NCBI RefSeq assembly: GCF_002289565.1
Contig: NZ_NTFY01000014.1
Span: forward strand, 1 to 64,000
Source of the DNA: Rhodopirellula sp. SM50
GTDB lineage: Bacteria; Planctomycetota; Planctomycetia; Pirellulales; Pirellulaceae
Length of the DNA stretch: 64,000 bases
Direction of reading: 5' to 3'
The notes beneath the pieces were generated by a model. That model was not told the DNA's origin, made no database searches, and worked only from the letters and a program-made list of their open reading frames with translations. A program made the position numbers and the translations under genes. Below, one piece after another: positions 9,174 through 17,005 of this stretch. Position 1 is the first letter of the stretch. The number at the start of each line of letters is the position of its first letter.

Positions 9174-9458
9174 ATGTTTCGGACGCTTGTGATTCTGGGA
9201 GTTTTGGCTGTTTGCGCCTTTATGGCCGGTTGGTTCACGATCCACCGTGATGAAAACGAGACGACCATCCGATTCAACCGAGAAGAAATTCGCGCCGATG
9301 CCTCCAATGCGATCGCCAAAGGCCGTGAGCTGCTCGATCGCGCCGAGGATCTACCGGAAACCGAAGAGTTGATTCCCCAACAGGCGACTCGCCCGATGAC
9401 GCCGCCTTGGGAACAACCGTTTTTGGACGATGCGTCTGCTGCGCCGCAGCAATACTAG
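9174..9458 (+). CDS. Small membrane-anchored protein, unknown
   Basis: A 94-residue protein starting MFRTLVILGVLAVCAFMAGW. The start is supported by AGAGGGA about 8 nt upstream; an earlier ATG at 9129 adds 15 non-hydrophobic residues. One N-terminal membrane segment (residues 3-22) is followed by a polar, partly amphipathic helix (EEIRADASNAIAKGRELLDR) and an acidic/proline tail. The topology suggests a single-pass anchor with a periplasmic helix. It lies about 120 bp downstream of the DUF1549/DUF1553 gene in the same direction and may be expressed with it. No family recognised. Confidence 0.6.
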   Translation: MFRTLVILGVLAVCAFMAGWFTIHRDENETTIRFNREEIRADASNAIAKGRELLDRAEDLPETEELIPQQATRPMTPPWEQPFLDDASAAPQQY

Positions 9459-9954
9459 GGGGCCGTCAGCCTCTAGATTTGGGGCGTGTGACCTCAATGG
9501 CACCGGCAACAGTGTGGGTGTGCAGGCTTTAGCCCAATACCGCTAAGTTAAGCGTGGTTTCCTCAGGTCGGGGCCCGTAGGCTCGCGCCAAACGGCTGAT
9601 AAACGATTGATATCAGCCGGTTCGCGCCAGCGTCCGGGCCTCCCCGTCGAGCTTAACTTAGCGGTATTGGGCTTTAGCCGCCCGGTGTCGCTGCGTAGCA
9701 GCGACCAGGAATCGCCTGAAGGCTGAACACCAACGGTTGCAGAATCCCTGGTCACTTACGCCTGTACCATTTGTACCTGCCCCTTCTCCGCTCGACCGAC
9801 GCTACTCGAATATGAATGCGACACGTGATGCGAGACGACGTCTGATAATCGGCGATCTCGAGGGCAGGGGACACACGCTTGCGGAGCTGCTTTGCGATAC
9901 AATCTCAGATCCGTATTTGAAATCTGAAATTGAATTTGAATCAGAGAGTCGATT
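9459..9954. other. Intergenic region carrying family-A repeat copy 1
   Basis: Contains the 220-bp family-A element and, near 9761-9792, CCTGTACCATTTGTACCTGCCCCTTCTCCG, a degenerate relative of the family-C repeat at 10645. No gene is supported: the short frame at 9737-9958 has no homology or start signal. Confidence 0.6.
9516..9735 (+). mobile_element. Family-A MITE/REP-like element, copy 1
   Basis: About 220 bp. The outer ends are GGGTGTGCAGGCTTTAG (left) and GGCTGAACACCAACGGTTG (right), imperfect inverted repeats of the GTTGGTGTCTAGGCTTTA type. An inner perfect 23-bp inverted repeat (9531-9553 with 9651-9673) contains AATACCGCTAAGTTAA. The centre has GGCTGAT/ATCAGCC palindromes with CCCGTAGGCTCGCGCC and GCGCCAGCGTCCGG. 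There is no coding capacity, which fits a non-autonomous element. Confidence 0.85.
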
Positions 9955-10605
9955 GTGACGAAAGATCCCTTCGCGGTGCCCGATGACGAAGCCAATCCGT
10001 TTGCGATTCAGCGGCCGGTCGCCGCGGACGCCGCACTGAATCCTTACGCGCCCACGTCAAACGTCTCCGAGATCGAAGGGTTGGGAGAGTCGGATGTGGA
10101 ATCGTACCGGCGGCGTTATCTCAGCCACGAGGCGTCGATCAAATCGATCGGTTTCCTGTATCTGATCCCCGGCGTGCTGTTGCTGGTGTTCTTCGTCGGG
10201 ATGTTGGGAGTGGCGGCGGTTTCGCTGCTGGTCGATGGCAATGGGTTGCAGGGCATGGGTTTGGTCGAAGCGGCGTTGGTGGTCGGCATCTACGGAGGTC
10301 TGGGGTCGGTGCAGATCTACACCGGCCTGGGACTGCGTCGATTCAAGATCGCCGCGCGGCGTTTGGCGACGGTGTTCAGCGTTTTCGGACTGCTTATCTT
10401 TCCGTTCGGCACGTTGATCAACGGTTACATCCTGTACCTGCTGCAAAGCCAGAAAGGGAAAGTCGTCTTTTCCGAATCGTATCAGGACGCGATCCGTCGC
10501 ACACCGCACATCAAGTACCGGACCTCATTGATCGTGAAAGTCTTGGTCGTGATCTTGATCGCGGTCATGAGCCTGGGGATTGCCGCGATGTTCTTCGGCG
10601 CTTAG
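9955..10605 (+). CDS. Integral membrane protein, unknown function
   Basis: A 216-residue protein read from a GTG start (TKDPFAVPDDEANPF follows). The N-terminal 60 residues are polar and Pro/Ala/Glu-rich with NPF/NPY motifs, and are probably cytoplasmic. Four hydrophobic segments follow: about 62-88 (IGFLYLIPGVLLLVFFVGML), 100-120 (GLVEAALVVGIYGGLGSVQI), 133-155 (VFSVFGLLIFPFGTLINGYIL) and 190-213 (LIVKVLVVILIAVMSLGIAA). This architecture of a disordered NPF-rich head plus four helices is common among planctomycete hypothetical membrane proteins. No enzyme motif is seen. Confidence 0.7.
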   Translation: MTKDPFAVPDDEANPFAIQRPVAADAALNPYAPTSNVSEIEGLGESDVESYRRRYLSHEASIKSIGFLYLIPGVLLLVFFVGMLGVAAVSLLVDGNGLQGMGLVEAALVVGIYGGLGSVQIYTGLGLRRFKIAARRLATVFSVFGLLIFPFGTLINGYILYLLQSQKGKVVFSESYQDAIRRTPHIKYRTSLIVKVLVVILIAVMSLGIAAMFFGA

Positions 10606-10644
10606 TGCTGCGTCAGCGTTAAATGTTCGGGTTGCGTTTGTCGA

Positions 10645-10746
10645 GCGGAAAAGGGGTCAGGTACCAAAAACCAAACGGCCCGAAGGGTGCTTCGCATTTT
10701 TGGTACCTGCCCCCTTTTCCGCGGCACCCCAAGTTTAAAAGTTGAC
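10645..10746. repeat. Palindromic dispersed repeat, family C
   Basis: GCGGAAAAGGGGTCAGGTAC (from 10645) pairs with GTACCTGCCCCCTTTTCCGC (ending 10722), with loop ACCAAACGGCC..CATT. It is followed by GGCACCCCAAGTTTAAAAGT. A half copy in reverse orientation lies at 28367-28413 and a degenerate trace near 9761. Confidence 0.75.
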
Positions 10747-10880
10747 GCGCCACTAGGGGCGGCGGGACTGGAGCCGCGATTTCGAGTAGACCATGATCAT
10801 TTTGAGGGTGCAGGAGAGGAGTACCGCGATCATTGGATCAGTTTCCTAGCAAGGCGAGCGAAGGGGGGAGGGAAAAAGAT

Positions 10881-10924
10881 CCGCTCATTCTCGTCAGGAG
10901 GAGGGAACCTGTGAGAATGAGCGG
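10881..10924. other. Hairpin with 12-bp stem
   Basis: CCGCTCATTCTC (10881-10892) is perfectly complementary to GAGAATGAGCGG (10913-10924) across a 20-nt loop containing AGGAGGAGGG. It lies about 100 bp past the end of the minus-strand repeat protein. No poly-T tract follows, so termination is only a possibility. Confidence 0.5.
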
Positions 10925-11022
10925 ACCTGGCAGTTGGAGTCCGAATCAAAGTGCCTGCCGGCAGGATGGAGAAGACCGGCTTGATTCGTCGTGTTTACCG
11001 AAAGCGTTCTTGACGTCTTCGT

Positions 11023-12990
11023 TTATCGCCGATTCGAGTCGTCCTGAGTTCCACGATGAAGGGCAACCTCAGTCACGTCGTTTAGGCGATCAGAAAGATC
11101 ATCTAGAACACTTTGGGCCACGCCGACCCACTGCCTGAACATGGCGTCTGCCTGGGCGAGCTGTTCTGGCGTGAAGGGCTTCGCCGTGCCCTCCGCCGGT
11201 AACTGCTCAGCGGCCTCGGCTCGCGCCAACAATTTAGCTCCACTACCCGGGATCGGTTTCGCGGGTTGTGCGTTCGCCGGCCATACCAGGGCCAGTTCGC
11301 TTGCCACCCGCGTTGCCACTTGGTCACCGCCCACCACCAGCGATGCCAATCGTTTCCCGACCCGGTTGGGGCGGAGCCATTGGTCAGTCACGTTTGCGTC
11401 TTCCATCGCAACACTGACCTGCCACATCACATCTTCCAACAAACAATCCGGAGACCCGACGTATCCGGGCACTTCCTCCACGACTTCCTCACCTTGGGGA
11501 AGCGAGGGATTCGCGGCAACCAACTCCATCGACTCAGCCGGCGGCTCGGCCCGATCGACTTCTACAACCACTTCCTCTTGCATCGGCTCGGCGTCCGCGG
11601 GTGCTTCGACCGCGGCGTCGGCCACGAGCGCTTCCACTTCCGCCGGCGGCTCAGACTGCTCAACTTCGGCGACCGCTTCCTCTTGCATCGGCTCGGCGTC
11701 CGCGGGTGCTTCCACCGCGGCGTCGGCGACGAGCGTTTCCACTTCAGCCGGCGGCTCGGGCTGCTCAACTTCGGCAACCACTTCCTCTTGCATCGGCTCA
11801 GCGTCCGCGGGTGCTTCGACCGCGGCGTCGGCCACGAGCGTTTCCACTTCAGCCGGCGGCTCAGATTGCTCAACTTCGGCGACCGCTTCTTCTTGCATCA
11901 GTTCGGCGTCCGCGGGTGCTTCCACTGCGGCGTCGGCGACGAGCGTTTCCACTTCAGCCGGCGGCTCGGGCTGCTCGACTTCGGCAACCGCGTCTTCTTC
12001 GGCTGACAGTGCAACGGGCTCGGTCGAGGAGATCGTCTTTTGGGCCAGCGGACTCCAACCCGGCTTTCGCATCAGATCGAGTGAGTGGATGCAGAATGGT
12101 TGCAGCGAGGGCGAGAACAGCCCGTCGGTCCAAACGATTTGGCGATCTTGAGGCTTGTCCGACGCCGGTGTGTCCTCGGGATCGTTGGCATCGAGGTCGC
12201 TGGATTGCGATGCTGCGGCTAAATCTTCGGCGGCCAAGTCATACGGCTGATACGCTTCTTCGATGGTCGCAATGACGGGGGAGCTTCCGATCAAGGGGCG
12301 GGCGACGGTCACCGACTGGGCGGTTTTTTTATCCTGCACCGCAACCGACTCATTCGCTGGGCCGGCGACCTTGCCATCGAAATCGACGACGGGGATGAAC
12401 CCGTTAAAGTCTCCGTTACCGAGGCCGGCGACGAAGGCTTTCCCGTTGTCAAACCAAGCCTGAAAGGCCTTGACTTCTTGCGGTGTATGACTGCCATCGG
12501 GACCGATCATGGCGAAGGGTTCAGTCCACTGGCTGAGCGGGACTGGGTTGCCCGCCGACGCCGCCGCCGCGATCGTCGCAAGTGTCGAATTGAACTGGCT
12601 GGACGTCCGCGAGGCGTTCGATTTGGCGAGATCGGACGTTTCGGGTTCGATGTTTTTCGGAGCGTCGGACGGCTTGCTTTCAGCCGGCGGCAAGATGCCT
12701 GCAAGCCAGGTGTCAAAGTTGCACGTATCGATCGTCAATTGGTCTTCCGCGGAGACCGTCAAGAACTGGGGTGTGGGAGCCTGAGATGCGAGCTTTCCGA
12801 TCGCAACCGATTCTTGGCTGAAGGAGCTTTGCGAGAGGTCTTCGACCCAGCCTCGCAAGTCACTGCTGTCGTGGGTGTCCTCGGCGACCGAGGTTTGTGA
12901 GGTTTCGAGAAAGCCTGCAGTGGTGGCAGTGACTAAACAGAGCAGCGCATATCGGCGAAGCCGTTTTCGTAGCGATCGAGAGATTGTCAT
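11023..12990 (-). CDS. Exported acidic protein with 35-residue tandem repeats
   Basis: The start at 12990 gives MTISRSLRKRLRRYALLCLVTA, a signal peptide with a strongly basic n-region; GGAG stands about 11 nt upstream. The 655-residue product has a non-repetitive N-terminal half (about 1-340). An acidic repeat block follows, with unit MQEEAVAEVEQPEPPAEVET plus LVADAAVEAPADAEP (35 aa), present about four to five times with a few substitutions. The C-terminal domain of about 150 residues contains PDCLLEDVMWQVSVAMEDA and TPEQLAQADAMFRQWVGVA. At DNA level the unit is exactly 105 bp (matching points at 11581, 11686, 11791, 11896). The Glu/Pro/Ala spacer may hold two domains apart in the periplasm. 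Function unknown. Confidence 0.7.
   Translation of the reverse strand: MTISRSLRKRLRRYALLCLVTATTAGFLETSQTSVAEDTHDSSDLRGWVEDLSQSSFSQESVAIGKLASQAPTPQFLTVSAEDQLTIDTCNFDTWLAGILPPAESKPSDAPKNIEPETSDLAKSNASRTSSQFNSTLATIAAAASAGNPVPLSQWTEPFAMIGPDGSHTPQEVKAFQAWFDNGKAFVAGLGNGDFNGFIPVVDFDGKVAGPANESVAVQDKKTAQSVTVARPLIGSSPVIATIEEAYQPYDLAAEDLAAASQSSDLDANDPEDTPASDKPQDRQIVWTDGLFSPSLQPFCIHSLDLMRKPGWSPLAQKTISSTEPVALSAEEDAVAEVEQPEPPAEVETLVADAAVEAPADAELMQEEAVAEVEQSEPPAEVETLVADAAVEAPADAEPMQEEVVAEVEQPEPPAEVETLVADAAVEAPADAEPMQEEAVAEVEQSEPPAEVEALVADAAVEAPADAEPMQEEVVVEVDRAEPPAESMELVAANPSLPQGEEVVEEVPGYVGSPDCLLEDVMWQVSVAMEDANVTDQWLRPNRVGKRLASLVVGGDQVATRVASELALVWPANAQPAKPIPGSGAKLLARAEAAEQLPAEGTAKPFTPEQLAQADAMFRQWVGVAQSVLDDLSDRLNDVTEVALHRGTQDDSNRR
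11571..12000. repeat. 105-bp in-gene tandem repeat
   Basis: About four units of 105 bp inside the acidic exported protein gene. Each begins with a variant of CTCTTGCATCGGCTCGGCGT. Units differ at only a few positions, so the array is probably recent and able to change copy number without a frameshift (105 = 35 codons). Confidence 0.85.
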
Positions 12991-13428
12991 CGTGACTTGC
13001 TCCTTCCATAAGAAGGACTCCATCCGTACTGGATTGGGAATTCCAATGGCGAACCGCGGGGGAACGTTCAAGTGTGGGGGCAAGCACTAGTCGCGTCTGG
13101 AAGAGACGCGTTCCATCCCTACTGCATTGCCATCCTTCGGGTGAAGGATACTGACCGAATCGCGATCGCGTTTAACTGGGAGTCCTTTCCTGAATGAAAC
13201 GGGGTGTGGTTGGGCGGGAAGTGGTTCGCGGTGAACCGTGTTCATGAGGCCTGCCGAAGCAGGAGTCGTCCGAGTCAGCGACGGGGAAGCATAGCCGCTT
13301 GGCGACATAAGCCACTATCGGGAACTTTGCGTTCTGGGTCCCCTGTTGTGGCTGGTAAAAGATTGAGATTCACGTGACCGCATCCGGTTGTGCCGGTGGA
13401 ACGCGATGGACGGAAAACGACGGGGGGA

Positions 13429-13493
13429 GGTTTCAGGTTTCAGGTTTCAGGTTTCAGGTTTCAGGTTTCAGGTTTCAGGTTTCAGGTTTCAGG
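13429..13493. repeat. Heptamer tandem array (GGTTTCA)n
   Basis: About nine uninterrupted copies of the 7-bp unit GGTTTCA. The same unit length is used in the much longer array at 22833-23162. Confidence 0.95.
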
Positions 13494-13574
13494 AAACTCG
13501 CCGGAAATTTCCCTGTCACCCATGCTCTTGTCTATTCCCCCTTTCCCCCTCATTTTCCTGCGCCTCATTTTTCT

Positions 13575-13629
13575 GCCAACTGCCAACTGCCAACTGACTT
13601 GGAACTTGGAACTTGGAACTTGGAACTTA
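13575..13629. repeat. Short heptamer runs (CCAACTG)n and (TTGGAAC)n
   Basis: About three copies of CCAACTG are followed by about four copies of TTGGAAC. Both units are 7 bp long. Confidence 0.9.
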
Positions 13630-13890
13630 AAACCCAACCCCCGTTTTTGACTTCGAACGGGACAGTGCCTATCGTTGAGTTGCCGCCTTGAAGTGCGGCT
13701 AAAGGAATCTGAGGCCATGGCAGCGACTGAGTTGCTTTCTGCGTAGGGAACGCACGATGGGCCGCGACAAAATCGAGATCAAACGGATGATTTCTTTTCG
13801 TCGCAACTTGACCGACCGGCTTAAACCGAACGCTTCGTGTTAATGCGTAGCGATCACAACGCCTGCCCCGGTTACCCATCCGACGGTTTT

Positions 13891-13919
13891 TTGACCGGGC
13901 ATCTTTTGTGTCCTATATT
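13891..13919 (+). promoter_or_regulatory. Sigma-70-type promoter for the S41 peptidase gene
   Basis: TTGACC (13891-13896), a 17-bp spacer, then TATATT (13914-13919). Five of six bases match the -35 consensus and five of six the -10. Transcription would start near 13926, about 90 bp before the annotated start codon. Confidence 0.65.
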
Positions 13920-14017
13920 CGCGTGGCCGCCCGCTGTGGGTGTCTTACGCGGCCGTTTGACAGATCGCCCCCTCCCGGCGTCGCTGTCGTCCTTCCCTCC
14001 CCTCCTGAAGACACCCC

Positions 14018-15754
14018 ATGGGCCGAATCGGTATGCCAATCATTGCACGGGTTTTTCAGTCGCGACCGGTCTGTCGACCATCAAGCAGAGCGGGCAAGTG
14101 GACATCGTCGATGACACTGCTATGCCTGTTTGCCCTGATGTTCCAAGGCGGACCGGCGGCGACGGCACAGCAGCCTTTGGCCGCCGATCCTGCGGCCGAA
14201 GCCATCGAGCAGGATGGTCTGAGTCGAACGATTGCCCGCGGCGCGTCGTTGGAGCGGGAACGGCGATGGATTGAAGCGGTCCGCCACTACGAGCAGGCGT
14301 CGCGTGAGTTCCCCGATTCGCGACACATCTATCAGCGGTTGGTGATCAGCCGATTGCACTACGACGTCAATCGCCGCTATGCGGACAAGAGTTTCGTCGC
14401 TTCGGCCCATTCGATGAGTGTCTCGCAAGCCTTGGATCTGTATTCCGAAGTCTTGGCGAACTTGGACACGCATTACGTTGAAACAGTCGATTGGTCGCGG
14501 ATCCTGTTGCATGGAACCGCGGCTCTGGAGATCGCGTTGACCGAAGACCGTTTTGTTCACGACGCCCTGTCGGGCAAAGACCTGGGCATGCTGCACGAGT
14601 TTCAGCAAACGATCCATCGCCGGATCGCCGATCGGCCGTCGGCAAACCGATACGATCTGCGGGCGACCGTGGCCTATGTGGCGGAACTCGCCCGCCAGGA
14701 CATCGGGATCAACCCGACGACCGTCGTGCTGGAATACGTCAGCGGAGCCATCTCCACGTTGGACCCTTACACGCGTCTGCTGTCGGGCGACCAGTTGGAC
14801 GACATGTTCTCCAACATCGAAGGCAACTTTGTCGGCTTGGGCATCGAGTTGGAAACCGATGAAAACTCGCTCAAAATCCTGTCGGTGATCCCGGGCGGCC
14901 CGGCCGAAGAAGCGGGGCTGCAACCGGGCGAGCGTATCGTTCGCGTCGAACAGGCTGAAACCCACCTTTCGGATCCCGAGATCGCAGCCGACCTGCTGCG
15001 AGGCCCGGAACACACCTACGTGTCGATCACGTTGCAAAATCGTGAAGGCGAACGCCGCGACCTGAGAATCCAGCGGCGTCGCGTCGAAGTCCCCTGCGTG
15101 GAAAACGTCCACATCGTCGACCCCGCCACCCGGATCGGGTATCTGCGTCTGACCAATTTCCAAAAGACGACCACGCGTGACATCGAACGTGCGCTTTGGA
15201 GTTTGCATCGCCAAGGCATGCGGGCGTTGGTGCTGGATGTCCGCGGCAACCCCGGCGGCCTGCTGTCGGCCGCGGTCGAAGTCGCCGATCGATTCCTGAG
15301 TAACGGACGAATCGTGACCACCCGCGGACGCAACTCGCGCGAAAATTTTGACTACGTCGCACACCGGCCCAACACCTGGGACGTTCCCCTGGCCGTCTTG
15401 ATCGATTCCGACAGTGCCAGCGCCAGCGAGATCTTTGCCGGAGCGATCTCGGACAGCCGACGCGGAATCCTGATCGGCGAGCGGAGCTACGGCAAGGGCA
15501 GCGTCCAAGGCATCTTCAGAATGCAAACCGCGAAATTCGGGCTGTGCCTGACAACCGCAAAGTTCTATTCGCCCAAGGGGACCGCGATCAGCCAGAACGG
15601 CGTGACGCCCGATGTGAAAGTCGAGTCACCGTACATCGCCGCACGTCCCAACGATCGCGGGCAAGTGACGCTGGACCACGAAGACCTGGTGCTTCAAGAA
15701 GCCATCGAAAAGCTGTCCACGGGCAACAACCTGATCAGCCAGCGGACGCCCTGA
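14018..15754 (+). CDS. S41-family C-terminal processing peptidase (CtpA/Prc type)
   Basis: Exported serine protease that trims or degrades proteins from their C-termini. The N-terminus has a hydrophobic segment MTLLCLFALMFQGGPAATA at residues 32-50, acting as signal or anchor. ATGs at 14033 and 14111 are alternative starts, the last giving a compact signal peptide. A TPR-like helical region follows (about 75-130). A PDZ domain (about 270-350) has FVGLGIELETDENSLKILSV and GGPAEEAGLQPGERIVRVE. The S41 core (about 360-545) contains YLRLTNFQ, LVLDVRGNPGG and the Ser-Lys dyad: Ser468 in SASASEIFAGA and Lys493 in RSYGKGSVQG. The length of 578 aa is in range. A good promoter lies upstream, and a family-A repeat begins just past the stop. 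Confidence 0.93.
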   Translation: MGRIGMPIIARVFQSRPVCRPSSRAGKWTSSMTLLCLFALMFQGGPAATAQQPLAADPAAEAIEQDGLSRTIARGASLERERRWIEAVRHYEQASREFPDSRHIYQRLVISRLHYDVNRRYADKSFVASAHSMSVSQALDLYSEVLANLDTHYVETVDWSRILLHGTAALEIALTEDRFVHDALSGKDLGMLHEFQQTIHRRIADRPSANRYDLRATVAYVAELARQDIGINPTTVVLEYVSGAISTLDPYTRLLSGDQLDDMFSNIEGNFVGLGIELETDENSLKILSVIPGGPAEEAGLQPGERIVRVEQAETHLSDPEIAADLLRGPEHTYVSITLQNREGERRDLRIQRRRVEVPCVENVHIVDPATRIGYLRLTNFQKTTTRDIERALWSLHRQGMRALVLDVRGNPGGLLSAAVEVADRFLSNGRIVTTRGRNSRENFDYVAHRPNTWDVPLAVLIDSDSASASEIFAGAISDSRRGILIGERSYGKGSVQGIFRMQTAKFGLCLTTAKFYSPKGTAISQNGVTPDVKVESPYIAARPNDRGQVTLDHEDLVLQEAIEKLSTGNNLISQRTP

Positions 15755-15774
15755 GCCGGGTCATTGCTGAGCAC

Positions 15775-15992
15775 GTTGGTGTCTAGGCTTTAGCCCAATA
15801 CCGCTAAGTTAACATCAACGAGGTGCCCGGACGCTGGCGCGAACCGGCTGATATCAAACGAATATCAGCCGTTTGGCGCAAGCCTACGGGCCCCCACCTG
15901 AGGAAACGACGCTTAACTTAGCGGTATTGGGCTTTAGCCGATCTTCGAAGCAGAAACGAAGGGCCGAAATCGCCTAAAGGCTACACACCAAC
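15775..15992 (+). mobile_element. Family-A MITE/REP-like element, copy 2
   Basis: The 218-bp element begins GTTGGTGTCTAGGCTTTAG and ends CTAAAGGCTACACACCAAC, which are imperfect terminal inverted repeats. Inner inverted arms containing AATACCGCTAAGTTAA lie at 15792-15812 and 15913-15933. The centre has CGGCTGATATCAAACGAATA then TCAGCCGTTTGGCG. It starts 20 bp after the S41 peptidase stop codon. The nearest sequence downstream is half of a family-B repeat (about 16011-16035). Confidence 0.88.
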
Positions 15993-16010
15993 TTGCGAAA
16001 CGGATGGGAC

Positions 16011-16035
16011 CGACAGGCTGGAAGCCTCTCCCACA
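16011..16035. repeat. Half copy of the family-B repeat
   Basis: GACAGGCTGGAAGCCTCTCC matches one arm of the family-B palindrome with one mismatch (CTCTCC for CTATCC). The partner arm is absent. Confidence 0.65.
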
Positions 16036-16045
16036 TTCGGTCACT

Positions 16046-16789
16046 TCACCGCAGCGTCATGGCCAATCGCAACATGAAGCGGACCGAGCGGACGGCTTCG
16101 GCGAATGTCAACTTGCTGTGTCCGAGCTCTCGTTCGGTGAACGTGATCGGGACTTCCGACATCTTGCGACCGTCGCGGTGCAATTTGACCAGCAACTCTT
16201 CAAGCACGGCATAACCGGTGCATTGCAGCGAATCCAAGTCCATCGCATCGAGCGCCGAAGTGCGATAACAACGCATCGAGCCGCTGCAGTCCTTGACCGG
16301 TAATTTCAAAAATGCCGTGGCAAACCGGTTGACCAGTTTACTCATCAATCGCCGCCGCAGCGGCCAACCGACGATCTCGCCACCGGGCACGTAGCGCGAC
16401 CCGATGACGACGGCCAGGTCCTCATCGGCCCGGGCCCGTTCGACCAGATCGGGCAACTGGGCCGGGTCATGACTTTGATCGGCGTCCAGGTTGACAAAAA
16501 AACGAAAGCCCCGAGCCACGGCGTACTTCATCGCGTCGACGATGGCGGAACCCAGCCCACGCTTGTCGCGGCGGACGATCAGCTCAATCCGGGAATCCGA
16601 TCGCTGGGCTTCGCGAACCAGATCGGCCGTGCCATCGGGCGAGTTATCGTCGACCACCATCAGGCAGGCGTCCGGAAAGGCACGTCGCAAGCCGACCAGC
16701 ATTGCCTGGATATTCTGTGATTCCTGGTAGGTGCAAATCGCGATCAGAAGGTCGCTCGGAATCGATCGGCTGTTCGTGGAGTCGTCCAA
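16046..16789 (-). CDS. Glycosyltransferase family 2, polyprenyl-phosphate mannosyltransferase-like
   Basis: Likely transfers a sugar from a nucleotide donor to polyprenyl phosphate at the cytoplasmic membrane face, as in dolichol-phosphate mannose synthase relatives. The GT-A fold is visible: LLIAICTYQESQNIQAML, MVVDDNSPDGTADLV, GLGSAIVDAMKYA, the metal-binding FVNLDADQSHDPAQLPDLV (D-x-D type DAD), GSRYVPGG and the acceptor-region FTERELGHSKLT. At 247 aa it has the soluble catalytic domain only, without the C-terminal membrane helices of longer members. The start at 16789 puts the first beta strand at residue about 14, as expected. Donor sugar not determinable. Confidence 0.9.
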   Translation of the reverse strand: MDDSTNSRSIPSDLLIAICTYQESQNIQAMLVGLRRAFPDACLMVVDDNSPDGTADLVREAQRSDSRIELIVRRDKRGLGSAIVDAMKYAVARGFRFFVNLDADQSHDPAQLPDLVERARADEDLAVVIGSRYVPGGEIVGWPLRRRLMSKLVNRFATAFLKLPVKDCSGSMRCYRTSALDAMDLDSLQCTGYAVLEELLVKLHRDGRKMSEVPITFTERELGHSKLTFAEAVRSVRFMLRLAMTLR

Positions 16790-16870
16790 GACGAGTAGCG
16801 ATTGGAAAAAGACCGGGGGCGGGTGGATTCATTGCAGATTAAAACCACCGCGTTGGTCTGACAAGGGCTT

Positions 16871-16924
16871 CCCGGAGGTGGCGCTGGCCTGACCTCCGGC
16901 GACGCGCTGAAATCTCTCCGGGAT
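16871..16924. repeat. Dispersed palindromic repeat, family D, copy 1
   Basis: CCCGGAGGTGGCGCTGGCCT then GACCTCCGGC, a spacer, and GCTGAAATCTCTCCGGGAT. The same arrangement recurs at 20734-20789, and a looser form (CCGGAGGTGAGCGCAGCGAC, ACCTCCGG) near 20524. It sits between the ExeA-like gene end and the glycosyltransferase start. Confidence 0.7.
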
Positions 16925-17005
16925 GTCGATCAAGTTTCTGACGGATCTGGCACCAAAAACTCTCGACATCCCCGCCGCTCGCTCGGAACCGTGCTGGGCA
17001 AACCC

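Larger units (their letters stand above)
10606..11022. other. Intergenic region with family-C repeat and a hairpin
   Basis: No gene is supported. Contains the family-C palindrome at 10645-10722 and a 12-bp-stem hairpin at 10881-10924. Confidence 0.6.
12991..14017. other. Intergenic region with short tandem repeats and a promoter
   Basis: About 1 kb with no supported gene. Holds a heptamer array (13429-13493), CCAACTG and TTGGAAC tandem repeats (about 13575-13629) and a sigma-70-like promoter (13891-13919). Short open frames over the repeats are translations of the repeats themselves. Confidence 0.6.

Noticed and set aside
11141-12151. Ser/Ala/Thr-rich frame opposite the repeat protein
   Set aside because: It is the antisense reading of the 105-bp repeat; only the minus-strand frame has a signal peptide and ribosome-binding site.
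14120-15526. 468-codon minus-strand frame across the S41 peptidase
   Set aside because: Antisense to a gene with an intact catalytic dyad and promoter.
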